This document shows, in pieces, positions 7,854 through 15,887 of a DNA stretch of 18,091 nucleotides. Below the pieces are notes generated by a model. That model saw only the letters and a program-made list of their open reading frames with translations, ran no database searches and was not told the origin of the DNA. Every line of letters begins with the position of its first letter. Position 1 is the stretch's first letter. Source of the stretch: Rectinema sp003452735 (GTDB taxonomy: Bacteria; Spirochaetota; Spirochaetia; Treponematales; Rectinemataceae); the NCBI GenBank assembly GCA_035415815.1, contig DAOOGR010000036.1, positions 1 to 18,091 on the forward strand, in the 5' to 3' direction. A program made the translations under genes and the position numbers.

Positions 7854-8507
7854 ATGACTCCACAGGAACTATCCAGACTCGATTATGAAGGCGCTTCTCA
7901 GACTATACTCGCCTATACAATCGATGCAAAAAAATACGAAAAGGAAATTGCAGCTCTTAAATCCCAGGCCCAAGAGTGGAGAGTCAAGGCTGCAGAAGCT
8001 CAGACCAAGGCCGCTCCCGAGCTTTCCGAGGCCGCCTCTAAAAGAGCGTCGGAGTTGGAATCGAAGGCGCAGCAGCTTTCGGTAGAGCTTGTCGCTATCC
8101 GTCGCGACATAGAACAATTGCGCGAAGCTCTCCCCATAATCAAGGCAAAACAGCGCAGGGTCGATCCCGACCAACTCCTTGCGGAGCTCTCGATGATAGT
8201 GGGTTTGGATGCTCTCGGAGACAATAAAGAGTCTGGTCCCAAGAGCGATTCGACAACTTCGAACGTTGATAAGGATTCCGGCGCAGTAAAGGATCAGGAC
8301 AGTTCCGACAATAAAATCCCTGCAAGCCCCATGAACCCCGTGAGTTCAGTTAAGCCTGCAAGCCCCGTAACCCCTACGAGCCCAGCGAACTCCGAGAGCT
8401 TCGCGAACCCTGAAAGTACCCAAAATCCCTCAAAAGCTGCGAGCCTAGCCGACCAGGCCCTCGACGATGCCCTAGCTGAGCTTAAGAAAAAAATGGGTCT
8501 CCTCTGA
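7854..8507 (+). CDS. Coiled-coil protein of unknown function with Pro/Ser/Asn-rich tail
   Basis: I do not recognise this 217-residue protein. Residues about 20-100 form a strongly predicted coiled coil rich in Ala, Glu, Lys and Gln. Residues 104-120 are a short, more hydrophobic segment (DPDQLLAELSMIVGL). Then comes a low-complexity, probably disordered stretch (about 122-195) with many Pro, Ser, Asn and Val residues spaced irregularly every few positions. The last 18 residues return to an amphipathic helix ending ELKKKMGLL. There is no signal peptide or membrane helix. The order of coiled coil, flexible linker and short terminal helix is typical of adaptor or tethering proteins, but that is inference. 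It has its own promoter, diverges from mnmE, and is followed by the GDPD gene after 59 AT-rich bases. Confidence 0.75.
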   Translation: MTPQELSRLDYEGASQTILAYTIDAKKYEKEIAALKSQAQEWRVKAAEAQTKAAPELSEAASKRASELESKAQQLSVELVAIRRDIEQLREALPIIKAKQRRVDPDQLLAELSMIVGLDALGDNKESGPKSDSTTSNVDKDSGAVKDQDSSDNKIPASPMNPVSSVKPASPVTPTSPANSESFANPESTQNPSKAASLADQALDDALAELKKKMGLL

Positions 8508-8566
8508 CTTTGTCTTTTTATTTTTATGTCGTATTTTAATAAACAAATAATATAGAGAACAGCAAG

Positions 8567-9415
8567 ATGAAAATGCGTCATTTGCCCGTATTGCCTGAAT
8601 TCCCTCGGCCGCTTCTTTTTGCACATCGAGGGCTCAACCGAAAATATCTCGAAAATTCAATGGAATCTTTCGAGGCTGCATTTAATGCCGGAGTGCCCGG
8701 CATAGAGCTCGATGTCCATCTGACAGCCGATGATAAACTAGTGATTTTTCACGATGACACAACCAGCCGTATAGAACAAAAAATTCAACCCGAAGCTCCT
8801 GCCCGCAACCTTGAGCTCGAGGCTTCCACTTTTGTCGAACTCCGATCTCTCTTTATTGGTGCTCATATTTCTCTTCTCGATGAGCTTTTTGACTGCTTTG
8901 GAGAAGCGCTATATTACGATATCGAACTGAAATCTCGCAGCACGGCAGATACTGGACTTGCTTCGAAGGTTGCGAGTGCGATCCGTTCACACAATCTCGA
9001 AAGCAATTGCATTATCTCGTCTTTTAATCCATTTGCTCTGCGCTACTTCCGACAGGCGGAATCGGCTGTTCCAGTAGGCATAATCTGGAGCAATTCAGAC
9101 GAGCTCTATTGGTTTCTGCGGCATGGGGAAGGTGCACTTATTTCGAAATCGGATTTTCTAAAACCTGAGTCGAGCTTGTTTGCAAACATGGCTGGCCGTC
9201 CACCGCTTCATTTGCTTCCATGGTTCAGAGGCTCAAAAGAAAAGCCTATAATTCCCTGGACGGTAAACGATCCGGAAAAAGCCTGCTATTTCATTGACCA
9301 AGGCTCGACAGGAGTTATATCGGACATCGCGGACGAAATACTTATTCGATTTCGTGCAGAGCACGAGCAAGCGGCAGCCGCCGACCCAAGCCAAAAGCTC
9401 TCTTTGAAAGCTTAA
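8567..9415 (+). CDS. Glycerophosphodiester phosphodiesterase, cytoplasmic (UgpQ/GlpQ family)
   Basis: The enzyme hydrolyses glycerophosphodiesters released from phospholipids to glycerol-3-phosphate and an alcohol. The GDPD TIM-barrel motifs are present: AHRG with H20 and R21, the metal ligands E47 and D49 in GIELDVH, the second histidine H62 in FHDDT, E120 and K122 in YDIELKS, then SSFNP, PWTVND and the closing GVISDIADE near 265-272. No signal peptide is present, so it should act in the cytoplasm, unlike the secreted or lipoprotein GlpQ forms. At 282 residues the length is normal. The ribosome binding site is poor (AGAGAACAG before the ATG); M3 is an alternative start. The C-terminal 20 or so residues after the domain are encoded across the end of the convergent nadE, a 74-bp overlap, and may be a late extension. 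Confidence 0.9.
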   Translation: MKMRHLPVLPEFPRPLLFAHRGLNRKYLENSMESFEAAFNAGVPGIELDVHLTADDKLVIFHDDTTSRIEQKIQPEAPARNLELEASTFVELRSLFIGAHISLLDELFDCFGEALYYDIELKSRSTADTGLASKVASAIRSHNLESNCIISSFNPFALRYFRQAESAVPVGIIWSNSDELYWFLRHGEGALISKSDFLKPESSLFANMAGRPPLHLLPWFRGSKEKPIIPWTVNDPEKACYFIDQGSTGVISDIADEILIRFRAEHEQAAAADPSQKLSLKA

Positions 9416-11063
9416 TTGCAGGTGCGGCTTGCCTGCGCTTGTATTCCGCTTTGCCGGTCATCTCCAGCGTTTTTCGCACGGTGCCGCGATCGAATCCTAA
9501 GTTTACGATTTGGTCCATAGAGAGATTTTCTTCTATATATAATTGCAAGATTTTGTCCAGCACTTCGTATTCTGGAAGAGTATCCTGATCCTTCTGATTA
9601 TAGCGCAGTTCTGCGCTTGGGGCTTTGGCAATAATGGGCTCAGGAATGGGTTCGATATCGCCATTTTCGGCTGCTACTCGATTGATATAGAGAGCGAGCC
9701 CATAGACTTCGGTTTTATAAAGGTCGGCGATAGGAGCAAGGGAGCCGTTCATGTCGCCATAAAGGGTACAATAGCCTGTGGCAAGTTCGCTCTTGTTGCC
9801 TGCGGTGAGCAGAAGTGCATTGAATTTATTAGACCAGGCCATCAGCAGGGTCCCTCGAATGCGCGCCTGCAGATTCTCTTCGGTGGTATCATAAGGCTTA
9901 CCAGCAAAAGGCACGGAAAGCGCCTCGAGGTAAGCGGTAAAGGGAACCTCTATCGGTATTCGCTCGAGTCTAAGCTTATTGCGTCTGCAGAGCTCGACAG
10001 CATCGTCCAAAGATGCCTCGCTTGAGAATCGGCTTGGCATTGCAATGCAAGTGACATTCTGCCGACCTATAGCTTGTGCGGCCAGCACAGCTACCAGTGC
10101 CGAATCGATACCTCCGGAAAGGCCTAAAACCACCTTAGAAAATCCGGATTTTCTCAGATAATCCTTAATTCCAACTACAATCGCTTTCTGAATTTCCTCG
10201 TACCTATCTGGGCAAGGAAGTTGATTCTCTTCGACAAACTCTGCCTTCTGAAGCAAAGGATCGAAGAGCATGCGATTCGCTTTGCCGCTGACACTGTCGT
10301 AGATAAGCGCTTCTTCAGCCCATCCGCATATTCCGCAAATGGAAGCATCTTCTCCCATAGCAAAAGAGCGCCCATCGAATACCAATGAGTCGTTTGCTCC
10401 GACTGCATTACAGTAGAGCACTGGAATGTATCCTGCGCGAACCGCTTTTTCAGCAAGTCTGATCCTTGTCTCGAGTTTTCCAGCAATAAAAGGCGAAGCT
10501 GAAGTGACAACTATTATATCGGCCCCTTCGTCCATAAGTTCCTTTACTGGATCGATCGCATATTCTTGCGAGGCATTGGGTTCTTCCCACCAAAAGTCCT
10601 CGCAGATAGCAAAACCGACCTTACCCCATGGTTGGACAAAGAGGTTTCGTTCTTTGGCTGGTTCGAAGTACCGAGCTTCATCGAAAACATCATAGGTAGG
10701 CAGAAGGGTCTTAGCTTGGGTAAAAACCACCTTCCCATCTTGGATAATCGAATACGCATTGACGAGCGATTTTCCAGTTCTATTACGATTTCTGTCAACG
10801 TAACCCACTCCAACTGCCACATCCGAAGGCAACATCTTCTGAAGCATTCGAATAGCCGCTATGGAACCCAGCAAGAAAGATTCCTGATCGAGAAGATCCA
10901 TCGGCGGGTACCCGCATAGACATAGCTCAGGAAAGACCACAAGGTCGACTCTTTCCAATGCAGGAAACATGGAAAGCATGCGATTCACCATGGCGATCAC
11001 TCGATCGGCATTGCCTTTGAAGTCTCCTATTTTGGAATTGAGCTGAATTAGAGAGATTTTCAT
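9342..11063 (-). CDS. nadE: Glutamine-dependent NAD+ synthetase
   Basis: It makes NAD+ from nicotinic acid adenine dinucleotide, ATP and glutamine-derived ammonia. The N-terminal nitrilase-type amidase domain has its triad: E46 in FPELCLCGYPP, K118 in AKTLLPTYDVF, and C154 in FAICEDFWWE. The C-terminal synthetase domain has the ATP-loop SGGIDS at 316-321 and the conserved GNKSELATGY and YGDMNGSLAPI blocks. At 573 residues it is a complete two-domain enzyme, so it uses glutamine rather than free ammonia. The ATG overlaps the lgt stop codon (ATGA, 11060-11063), and GGGGGAG lies just upstream, indicating translational coupling. The 3' end runs tail to tail into the GDPD gene, but the family's usual ending (RAFG..RRLP) is kept, so nadE is not truncated. 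Confidence 0.96.
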   Translation of the reverse strand: MKISLIQLNSKIGDFKGNADRVIAMVNRMLSMFPALERVDLVVFPELCLCGYPPMDLLDQESFLLGSIAAIRMLQKMLPSDVAVGVGYVDRNRNRTGKSLVNAYSIIQDGKVVFTQAKTLLPTYDVFDEARYFEPAKERNLFVQPWGKVGFAICEDFWWEEPNASQEYAIDPVKELMDEGADIIVVTSASPFIAGKLETRIRLAEKAVRAGYIPVLYCNAVGANDSLVFDGRSFAMGEDASICGICGWAEEALIYDSVSGKANRMLFDPLLQKAEFVEENQLPCPDRYEEIQKAIVVGIKDYLRKSGFSKVVLGLSGGIDSALVAVLAAQAIGRQNVTCIAMPSRFSSEASLDDAVELCRRNKLRLERIPIEVPFTAYLEALSVPFAGKPYDTTEENLQARIRGTLLMAWSNKFNALLLTAGNKSELATGYCTLYGDMNGSLAPIADLYKTEVYGLALYINRVAAENGDIEPIPEPIIAKAPSAELRYNQKDQDTLPEYEVLDKILQLYIEENLSMDQIVNLGFDRGTVRKTLEMTGKAEYKRRQAAPAIKLSKRAFGLGRRLPLARALHEIE

Positions 11064-12184
11064 CGCTCTCCCCCGCTTTTGATCTTCTTTCGCAGCTTAC
11101 GAGCGCTAGAGGCATCATATTTCGTGGATCTGGCATTACCGCTGCCACTTGCTCGACTAGCGCCTCCTCCTTTTCTAGCCTGAGCCGCGTTAACCTCTCC
11201 CCCAGCTCTCGATGCATCTATGAATATAGGCTCTCCTGGTTCTATCTTAAAATGCTTTTTTGCATAGAAAAGAAATATTAGAGCCCCGATGATCATGATA
11301 AAACTTAGAATCTGGCCCATCGAAAAATTGAAAGGAGAGACAAAGAGCGCCATGGGTGCATCCGGATCTCCGAGAGCTAAAATATAGCCTAATCCCGAAT
11401 CGGGCTCTCGGAAGTACTCTACAAAGAAGCGTGCTATTCCATATCCCAGAGAATATGCTGCCACACCTTCGCCTCGAAAACTTCGCCGAGGACGCACGAA
11501 AAACCATAGTATTAGCCATAACACGATGCCCTCGAGCAGGGCTTCGTAAAGCTGGGAAGGATGACGCGGCAGATTTACCATATCATTCATGGACACAATT
11601 CGAATTCCCACTTTGCGCGCTATTTCCTGAACCCATTGCTCCTTAGCAGAAAAACGCTCCGCATTAGGAAAAACCATGGCCCAAGGCGCGGTGCTGACCT
11701 TTCCCCATAGTTCGCCATTTATAAAATTGCCAAGCCTGCCAAAAGTATAGCCAAGAGGTGCCGAAACCGCGATCAAGTCCGCCCAATCGAACCAATTCCA
11801 TTTGTGGACCTTGCACCATATTAGAGTGGCAACGATAAGCCCAACAAAGCCGCCATGGTAGGACATACCCTGAAAACCAACAAATGTCCCTGATTCATCG
11901 AAAGGCCAAAAAATGTACCATGGTTTGATCCAATAGTAATTCGTTGGCTCGTATATTAGTGTGCCAGCCAACCTACCACCAAGGAGAATCCCGACGATCC
12001 CCCAGATGAAAAAGTTTGCTGCTTCGTCTTCGGTCCACGGAGCACCGAGCCGTTTGGATTCTCGCTTAAAGAGAAGCCATGTAACGCCAAATGCAACGAG
12101 ATACATTAAGCCGTACCATCTAAAGGGCAGGCCTGGAATTATCTCTGGAGAAAGCCACTTTGGAAATTCAAGCATCGCAACCAT
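11060..12184 (-). CDS. lgt: Prolipoprotein diacylglyceryl transferase
   Basis: Lgt is the inner-membrane enzyme that moves the diacylglyceryl group of phosphatidylglycerol to the lipobox cysteine of prolipoproteins, a central step in lipoprotein-rich spirochaetes. Visible motifs are MSYHGG (107-112, with H110), the Lgt signature GRLGNFINGELWG (149-161, with R150), RHPSQLYE (207-214) and the GIARFFVEYFREPD block. About seven membrane helices are present. At 374 residues it is longer than typical Lgt because of a basic Gly/Ala/Ser/Arg/Lys-rich cytoplasmic tail of about 55 residues. The ATG overlaps the preceding stop codon as TGATG (12182-12186), with GAGG nearby; an ATG three codons further in is the alternative. 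It is the middle gene of a three-gene operon with nadE downstream. Confidence 0.96.
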   Translation of the reverse strand: MVAMLEFPKWLSPEIIPGLPFRWYGLMYLVAFGVTWLLFKRESKRLGAPWTEDEAANFFIWGIVGILLGGRLAGTLIYEPTNYYWIKPWYIFWPFDESGTFVGFQGMSYHGGFVGLIVATLIWCKVHKWNWFDWADLIAVSAPLGYTFGRLGNFINGELWGKVSTAPWAMVFPNAERFSAKEQWVQEIARKVGIRIVSMNDMVNLPRHPSQLYEALLEGIVLWLILWFFVRPRRSFRGEGVAAYSLGYGIARFFVEYFREPDSGLGYILALGDPDAPMALFVSPFNFSMGQILSFIMIIGALIFLFYAKKHFKIEPGEPIFIDASRAGGEVNAAQARKGGGASRASGSGNARSTKYDASSARKLRKKIKSGGER

Positions 12185-12708
12185 CAGGAGACCTCATGCT
12201 GATCTTTATGAGTCTTGTCCATAATCTCTGTCTTTTCCATGTTCTCTGGATTTTCTGCCTTTTTTGCCTCTGGCAGTTTAAACTTAAGAGCATCTATCAC
12301 AAGCAGGCCCAAAACAACAATATCCAGCAAAATCAAGGTAATCATCGAGGTAGCAGCCTTTGCCATATCCACAGGAAAGGACCCGCCAATATTGCGAATG
12401 TAGGTCAACAAAGCAAGCACACTAAGTATCGGAGAAACACAAGCCACGATAAGCGAAGGCTTCCTAAGATATTCTCGCGCTCCTGCCTTGATATACTGAA
12501 TTAGAACTATGTAGACGAATAAGAGATTATACAACTGAAATATTCGAAGCAACGCCGATGTTACGCCACCATAATCGCTCATTCCAAACAGAATCGCCAC
12601 AATACCAATTATAAAGATACGGAGAAAAGCCACAATTGCGGCAATTAGCAGAAAAAGCGAACGTTGCATATCGAAAAGGAGTCTATTAGGCCTATCTTCC
12701 ATAGTCAA
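12184..12708 (-). CDS. Small integral membrane protein of unknown function
   Basis: I do not recognise this 174-residue protein. It has four likely membrane helices (about residues 17-42, 55-73, 83-104 and 118-142), a short basic N-terminus and a charged C-terminal tail of about 30 residues. The loop between helices three and four (YIRNIGGSFPVD) is the only notable polar stretch. The stop codon overlaps the lgt start by one base (TGATG), so it is very likely the first gene of an operon with lgt and nadE, and its translation is probably coupled to that of lgt. No Shine-Dalgarno precedes the ATG at 12708; the ATG at 12702 is an alternative. A -10-like CATAAT at 12726-12721 with GTTACA 18 bp upstream would give a leader of only about six bases. 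Confidence 0.75.
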   Translation of the reverse strand: MTMEDRPNRLLFDMQRSLFLLIAAIVAFLRIFIIGIVAILFGMSDYGGVTSALLRIFQLYNLLFVYIVLIQYIKAGAREYLRKPSLIVACVSPILSVLALLTYIRNIGGSFPVDMAKAATSMITLILLDIVVLGLLVIDALKFKLPEAKKAENPENMEKTEIMDKTHKDQHEVS

Positions 12709-12720
12709 GACAGTAGCAAA

Positions 12721-12750
12721 ATTATGGTTAATTGGCTATGATAATGTAAC
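12721..12750 (-). promoter_or_regulatory. Possible promoter of the membrane protein-lgt-nadE operon
   Basis: On the minus strand GTTACA (12750 to 12745, four of six) is followed after 18 bp by CATAAT (12726 to 12721, five of six). The start would be near 12714, six bases before the ATG at 12708. I found no equally good promoter for the divergent ctpA in the same gap. Confidence 0.35.
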
Positions 12751-12774
12751 TCATGAGAATACCAGTCTCGGGAA

Positions 12775-12782
12775 AAAAGGAG
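12775..12782 (+). promoter_or_regulatory. Ribosome binding site deciding the ctpA start
   Basis: AAAAGGAG ends nine bases before the ATG at 12792. The upstream in-frame ATG at 12753 has no Shine-Dalgarno and would put 13 polar residues before the signal peptide, so 12792 is the better start. Confidence 0.65.
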
Positions 12783-12791
12783 TCTAACCCG

Positions 12792-14261
12792 ATGAAGCAT
12801 ATAGATGTGCCGGCAATAAGAAAGCAGATAATTTCTTTTGTTAGCCTTGCCGTTGTGCTGGCCTTATCATTCGTAACAGTTTCGGTTCCGGAGCTCTATG
12901 CACAACAGCTAAAAACTCCTGATTCAAAGCAGTATTCATTGCTGCTGCAGAACATCTATCATTTTATCCTTCAGAACTACGTCGAGGAACCAGACCCCAC
13001 CAAGCTCTATGAGGGAGCCGTAAAGGGTATGCTCGACTCTCTCAACGACCCATACTCCACATATCTAGATGAGGACATGATGTCCGATCTGATGTCCGAC
13101 ACTACTGGTATCTATGGAGGAATAGGTCTTTATATCTCCAAACAAGCAACAGTGGCAAACGAGAACGCTCCACGATATATCGAAGTCGTATCGCCAATAG
13201 AGGATACACCTGCTTGGAGAGAAGGAATTCGCCCTGGCGATCTAATTATAAAAATCGATGGCGAAGACACATCTCCTTTGAGCACCGACAAGGCCTCGGC
13301 CAAGATCCGAGGAGAAGCAGGCACAACCGTAACTCTCACATTTAGAAGGGGAACCTACGAGTTCGAAATAACATTTACTCGGACCAAGATAGAAATCCCT
13401 GCGCTAAAGAGCGCGCTCATCCAGACAGCAAATGGAAATGTCGGTTATATCCGCATAATCGAGTGGAATGCCAATACTGCGCCGCAGATGAAGACAGTGC
13501 TCCAAGATATGAAAAAACAATCCATTGACAAATTCATTTTAGACGTGCGCTCGAACCCAGGCGGGCTCTTGTCTTCCGTGGTAGATGTCAGCGATCTCTT
13601 TCTATCTACGAATGTAATCGTATCTACAAAAGGGCGCAGCTCTTCCGAAAATTATGAGTACAAGGCAAAGCCAGACCTAGCAATTCCTGCAACTGACCGG
13701 ATGATCGTCCTCATAGACCAAGGTTCTGCTTCGGCCTCGGAAATCTTTGCTGGTGCCATGAAGGATACAAAGCGAGCCCTCCTTGTTGGAGAAAAAACCT
13801 ATGGAAAAGGATCAGTCCAGCAGATATTCCCTCTCGATAAAGGGGGCTTTAAGCTTACGATGGCGCATTACTATACACCAAGCGGCATCGATATCGACAA
13901 GGTCGGAATCGAGCCGGATGTAAAAGTACCCGAACCTACCCTTAACGACAAGGAACTCGAGGAACTTCAGCGCCTTTACGACGCAGGAGATATAGCTCGA
14001 TATCTCGAGAGCAATCCTCAGCCAACTCTTGCCGATCGCAAGGCTTTCGCAGCGGAACTTGCACAGAAATATAAAATTCAGGAGATTTTTATCGAAAAGA
14101 TAATCCGCGATGAGGCTGAGAGGTCTATGCCAGCCCGAATCTATGACCTCGAATACGACATACAGCTGCAAAAGGCTCTCGATTTTATCGAATCGGCAGA
14201 TTTCGAACAGATGTTGGAGAACACCAAGACTCTGGCTCAAGTCCGCGCCTTGAGCAATTAG
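12792..14261 (+). CDS. ctpA: Carboxyl-terminal processing protease (S41 family)
   Basis: A periplasmic serine-lysine protease that trims or degrades envelope proteins from their C-termini. Numbered from the chosen start (489 residues), a signal peptide with a hydrophobic core at about 12-32 is probably cut after LYA at 37. A PDZ domain follows at about 98-190, containing the GIRPGDLI loop. The catalytic domain has the substrate-binding block LDVRSNPGG (around 250-258), the nucleophile S314 in GSASASE and the general base K339 in YGKGSVQ, with the normal spacing of 25. The C-terminal 100 residues are helical, as in CtpA and CtpB. Length fits the bacterial CtpA group rather than the longer Prc. 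It heads a plus-strand cluster with rsmE 15 bp downstream. Confidence 0.93.
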   Translation: MKHIDVPAIRKQIISFVSLAVVLALSFVTVSVPELYAQQLKTPDSKQYSLLLQNIYHFILQNYVEEPDPTKLYEGAVKGMLDSLNDPYSTYLDEDMMSDLMSDTTGIYGGIGLYISKQATVANENAPRYIEVVSPIEDTPAWREGIRPGDLIIKIDGEDTSPLSTDKASAKIRGEAGTTVTLTFRRGTYEFEITFTRTKIEIPALKSALIQTANGNVGYIRIIEWNANTAPQMKTVLQDMKKQSIDKFILDVRSNPGGLLSSVVDVSDLFLSTNVIVSTKGRSSSENYEYKAKPDLAIPATDRMIVLIDQGSASASEIFAGAMKDTKRALLVGEKTYGKGSVQQIFPLDKGGFKLTMAHYYTPSGIDIDKVGIEPDVKVPEPTLNDKELEELQRLYDAGDIARYLESNPQPTLADRKAFAAELAQKYKIQEIFIEKIIRDEAERSMPARIYDLEYDIQLQKALDFIESADFEQMLENTKTLAQVRALSN

Positions 14262-14276
14262 ATAAGGCTTGCTCTT

Positions 14277-15101
14277 ATGCGCCAGATTGTTCTATTAGGT
14301 AACCAGCGCGGCCGAGAAACTTGCTCTCTCGACGAAAAAACAAGCCATTACCTAATAAATGTCCGGCGAATGCGAAAAGAAGACTCTTTTAATGCAGTGG
14401 ATGAGGCGGGTTCGCGTTTTCGCTGTATCATCATCTCGGACGATCCGCGCGCAGTAAAGCTGGGAATTACACCGATTTCTTCGCCCCGATCCTTGGTGAG
14501 CAGCGCTTCAAATACGGCAGAAGAAGGCCAACCAAAAATCGGCATAGCTCCAACTCTGCATATCGCTTTAGTCCAGGCTCTACCCAAAGGCAATAAGTTC
14601 GATCTCATTATTCGCCAAGCAGTGGAGCTGGAGGTCGAACTCATTATTCCTTTGATTACTCAACATTGTGTTGAACAGGAGCCATCTGAGCGAGCAAATG
14701 CCAAGCTAGAGCGCCGAAAGCGCATAATCCGCGAGGCTGTTCAGCAGTCGGGCTCTCTTGTCTACACAGAGATTCTGTCCACTGCAAACCTAGAAACGCT
14801 GGATGCGGTCTTGAACGCAAAGGGTTTTAGTAAAAAAGATTCGGTAAGAATTCTATTTCATGAATCAGAGCAAGAAAAATCGCAATCGCTGCATCTTCTA
14901 CTTTCGGGTGACAAGAATAGCGTTGTCCTTGCCATAGGACCGGAAGGTGGTCTTTCTCCAAATGATTGTGCGGCATTTATCGATATGGGCTTTGCTGTGC
15001 ATCATGCGAGAGGGCCGGTGTTGAGAGTGGAAACCGCTGCCATTTTTGCAATATCGGCAGTTAGAGCTATCGCTTTCGAGAGAGGCTTATGGAAAGTGTA
15101 A
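14277..15101 (+). CDS. rsmE: 16S rRNA (uracil(1498)-N(3))-methyltransferase
   Basis: RsmE is a SPOUT-family enzyme that uses S-adenosylmethionine to methylate N3 of U1498 in helix 44 of 16S rRNA. The N-terminal PUA-like RNA-binding part includes HYLINVRRM. The knot region has ALPKGNKFDLIIRQAVELEV (99-118), GPEGGLS (221-227) and LRVETA (249-254), the last two forming the cofactor pocket. The usual EQSGR motif is QQSGS (156-160), a small departure at positions normally conserved. An insert at about 68-90 separates the two domains. At 274 residues it is slightly longer than average. AAGG lies about nine bases upstream of the ATG. It starts 15 bp after ctpA and overlaps the next gene by 13 bp, so all three are probably one transcript. 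Confidence 0.92.
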   Translation: MRQIVLLGNQRGRETCSLDEKTSHYLINVRRMRKEDSFNAVDEAGSRFRCIIISDDPRAVKLGITPISSPRSLVSSASNTAEEGQPKIGIAPTLHIALVQALPKGNKFDLIIRQAVELEVELIIPLITQHCVEQEPSERANAKLERRKRIIREAVQQSGSLVYTEILSTANLETLDAVLNAKGFSKKDSVRILFHESEQEKSQSLHLLLSGDKNSVVLAIGPEGGLSPNDCAAFIDMGFAVHHARGPVLRVETAAIFAISAVRAIAFERGLWKV

Positions 15102-15796
15102 GCATAGCCTGTGCATTTCTAGATGGCCTGCGTCTCGATTTTCCCTCGCAATTCGACCTGTTTACATTGCCCTATCTATGGGACGATGAAAAGAATCACC
15201 AGATTTGTTTTGTCGATAAACAGAGCTGGATACATGCCAAAAAGCGCGACGAATTTGGCTCCATGATAGCCAGCGCCGATATGATTTTAAATCGCGATAG
15301 CGGCGCTGCGGAAAGTGTGCTCATGCGTGGCGAAAAAGATTCTCGCTGTTGGCCTGTACCTTTTATTCATCAGGTATTGTTGGATGCTATAAAAGAATCC
15401 ATGGAGGAAGAAAATTCTGCCAGGTTAGAAAACCCAGGAGAAGAAACCAAAGCCTATAGACCCCAAAAGGTGCTAACCCTCCTGCTATCGTCTCTCGAAA
15501 AGCGAAATGGCTCCGTGTTCTTATTGGGAGGAAACCCGATAACTCTTATAAAGGCCGAAAAAAACATCCGCGCAACCTACCCGGGAATAACGATAGTAGG
15601 AAGCATGCATGGCCTATATCGGCCAGAGGAAGAATCTGCTATAATTGAGGCCATACAAAAGGGAGCTCCTCAACTGATTCTGGCGGGTAGTCCGCTCCCT
15701 GACGGAGAATGCTGGATACCCCGTCACATGAATATAACCAGAAGCGGTATTTTCTTTTATTATAAGCCTATAATGAAATGGATTTCCGGCAGATGA
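15089..15796 (+). CDS. WecG/TagA/CpsF-like glycosyltransferase family protein, divergent
   Basis: The second half matches the WecG/TagA/CpsF family, which transfers N-acetyl-mannosamine-type sugars onto lipid-linked precursors of cell-surface polymers. Supporting stretches are VFLLGG (about 143-148), the following helix with a tyrosine-proline-glycine turn, IVGSMHGLY, and a late region aligning with the family's G-x-PKQE-x-W block. In that block the key residues differ: here it reads GSPLPDGECW. The N-terminal catalytic region, usually ADL-V-L-DG, reads ADMILNRDSG, so an aspartate may remain but is displaced. An acidic insert lies at about 108-130. The protein stops at 235 residues, soon after the position of the family's final GVG-FD motif. 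It overlaps rsmE by 13 bp. The fold is fairly likely; enzymatic activity is uncertain. Confidence 0.6.
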   Translation: MESVSIACAFLDGLRLDFPSQFDLFTLPYLWDDEKNHQICFVDKQSWIHAKKRDEFGSMIASADMILNRDSGAAESVLMRGEKDSRCWPVPFIHQVLLDAIKESMEEENSARLENPGEETKAYRPQKVLTLLLSSLEKRNGSVFLLGGNPITLIKAEKNIRATYPGITIVGSMHGLYRPEEESAIIEAIQKGAPQLILAGSPLPDGECWIPRHMNITRSGIFFYYKPIMKWISGR

Positions 15797-15815
15797 AATC
15801 TCTTTTTTCTCTAGA

Positions 15816-15843
15816 CTCAATTAGACTTTAGCTAACAGTTGAG
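15816..15843 (+). terminator. Inverted repeat after the WecG-like gene, possible terminator or mRNA 3' stem
   Basis: CTCAATTAG (15816-15824) can pair with CTAA (15832-15835) and TTGAG (15839-15843) around a seven-base loop, with a three-base bulge. No U-run follows, so it is not a classic intrinsic terminator. It is the only obvious hairpin between this gene and the next promoter. Confidence 0.25.
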
Positions 15844-15887
15844 AGATATATCGGGTAAAAATATCTTGCATAGACCAAGCTATTCCC

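Noticed and set aside
8140..8626. Minus-strand frames opposite the coiled-coil gene
   Set aside because: They mirror the low-complexity Pro/Ser linker, which stays open by composition; no start signals are present.
9543..10919. Plus-strand open frames opposite nadE, including one of 160 codons
   Set aside because: They are antisense to conserved nadE motifs, and no promoter, ribosome binding site or recognisable domain supports them.
12753..12791. The ATG at 12753 as the ctpA start
   Set aside because: It has no Shine-Dalgarno. The ATG at 12792 has AAAAGGAG at good spacing and gives a normal signal peptide.
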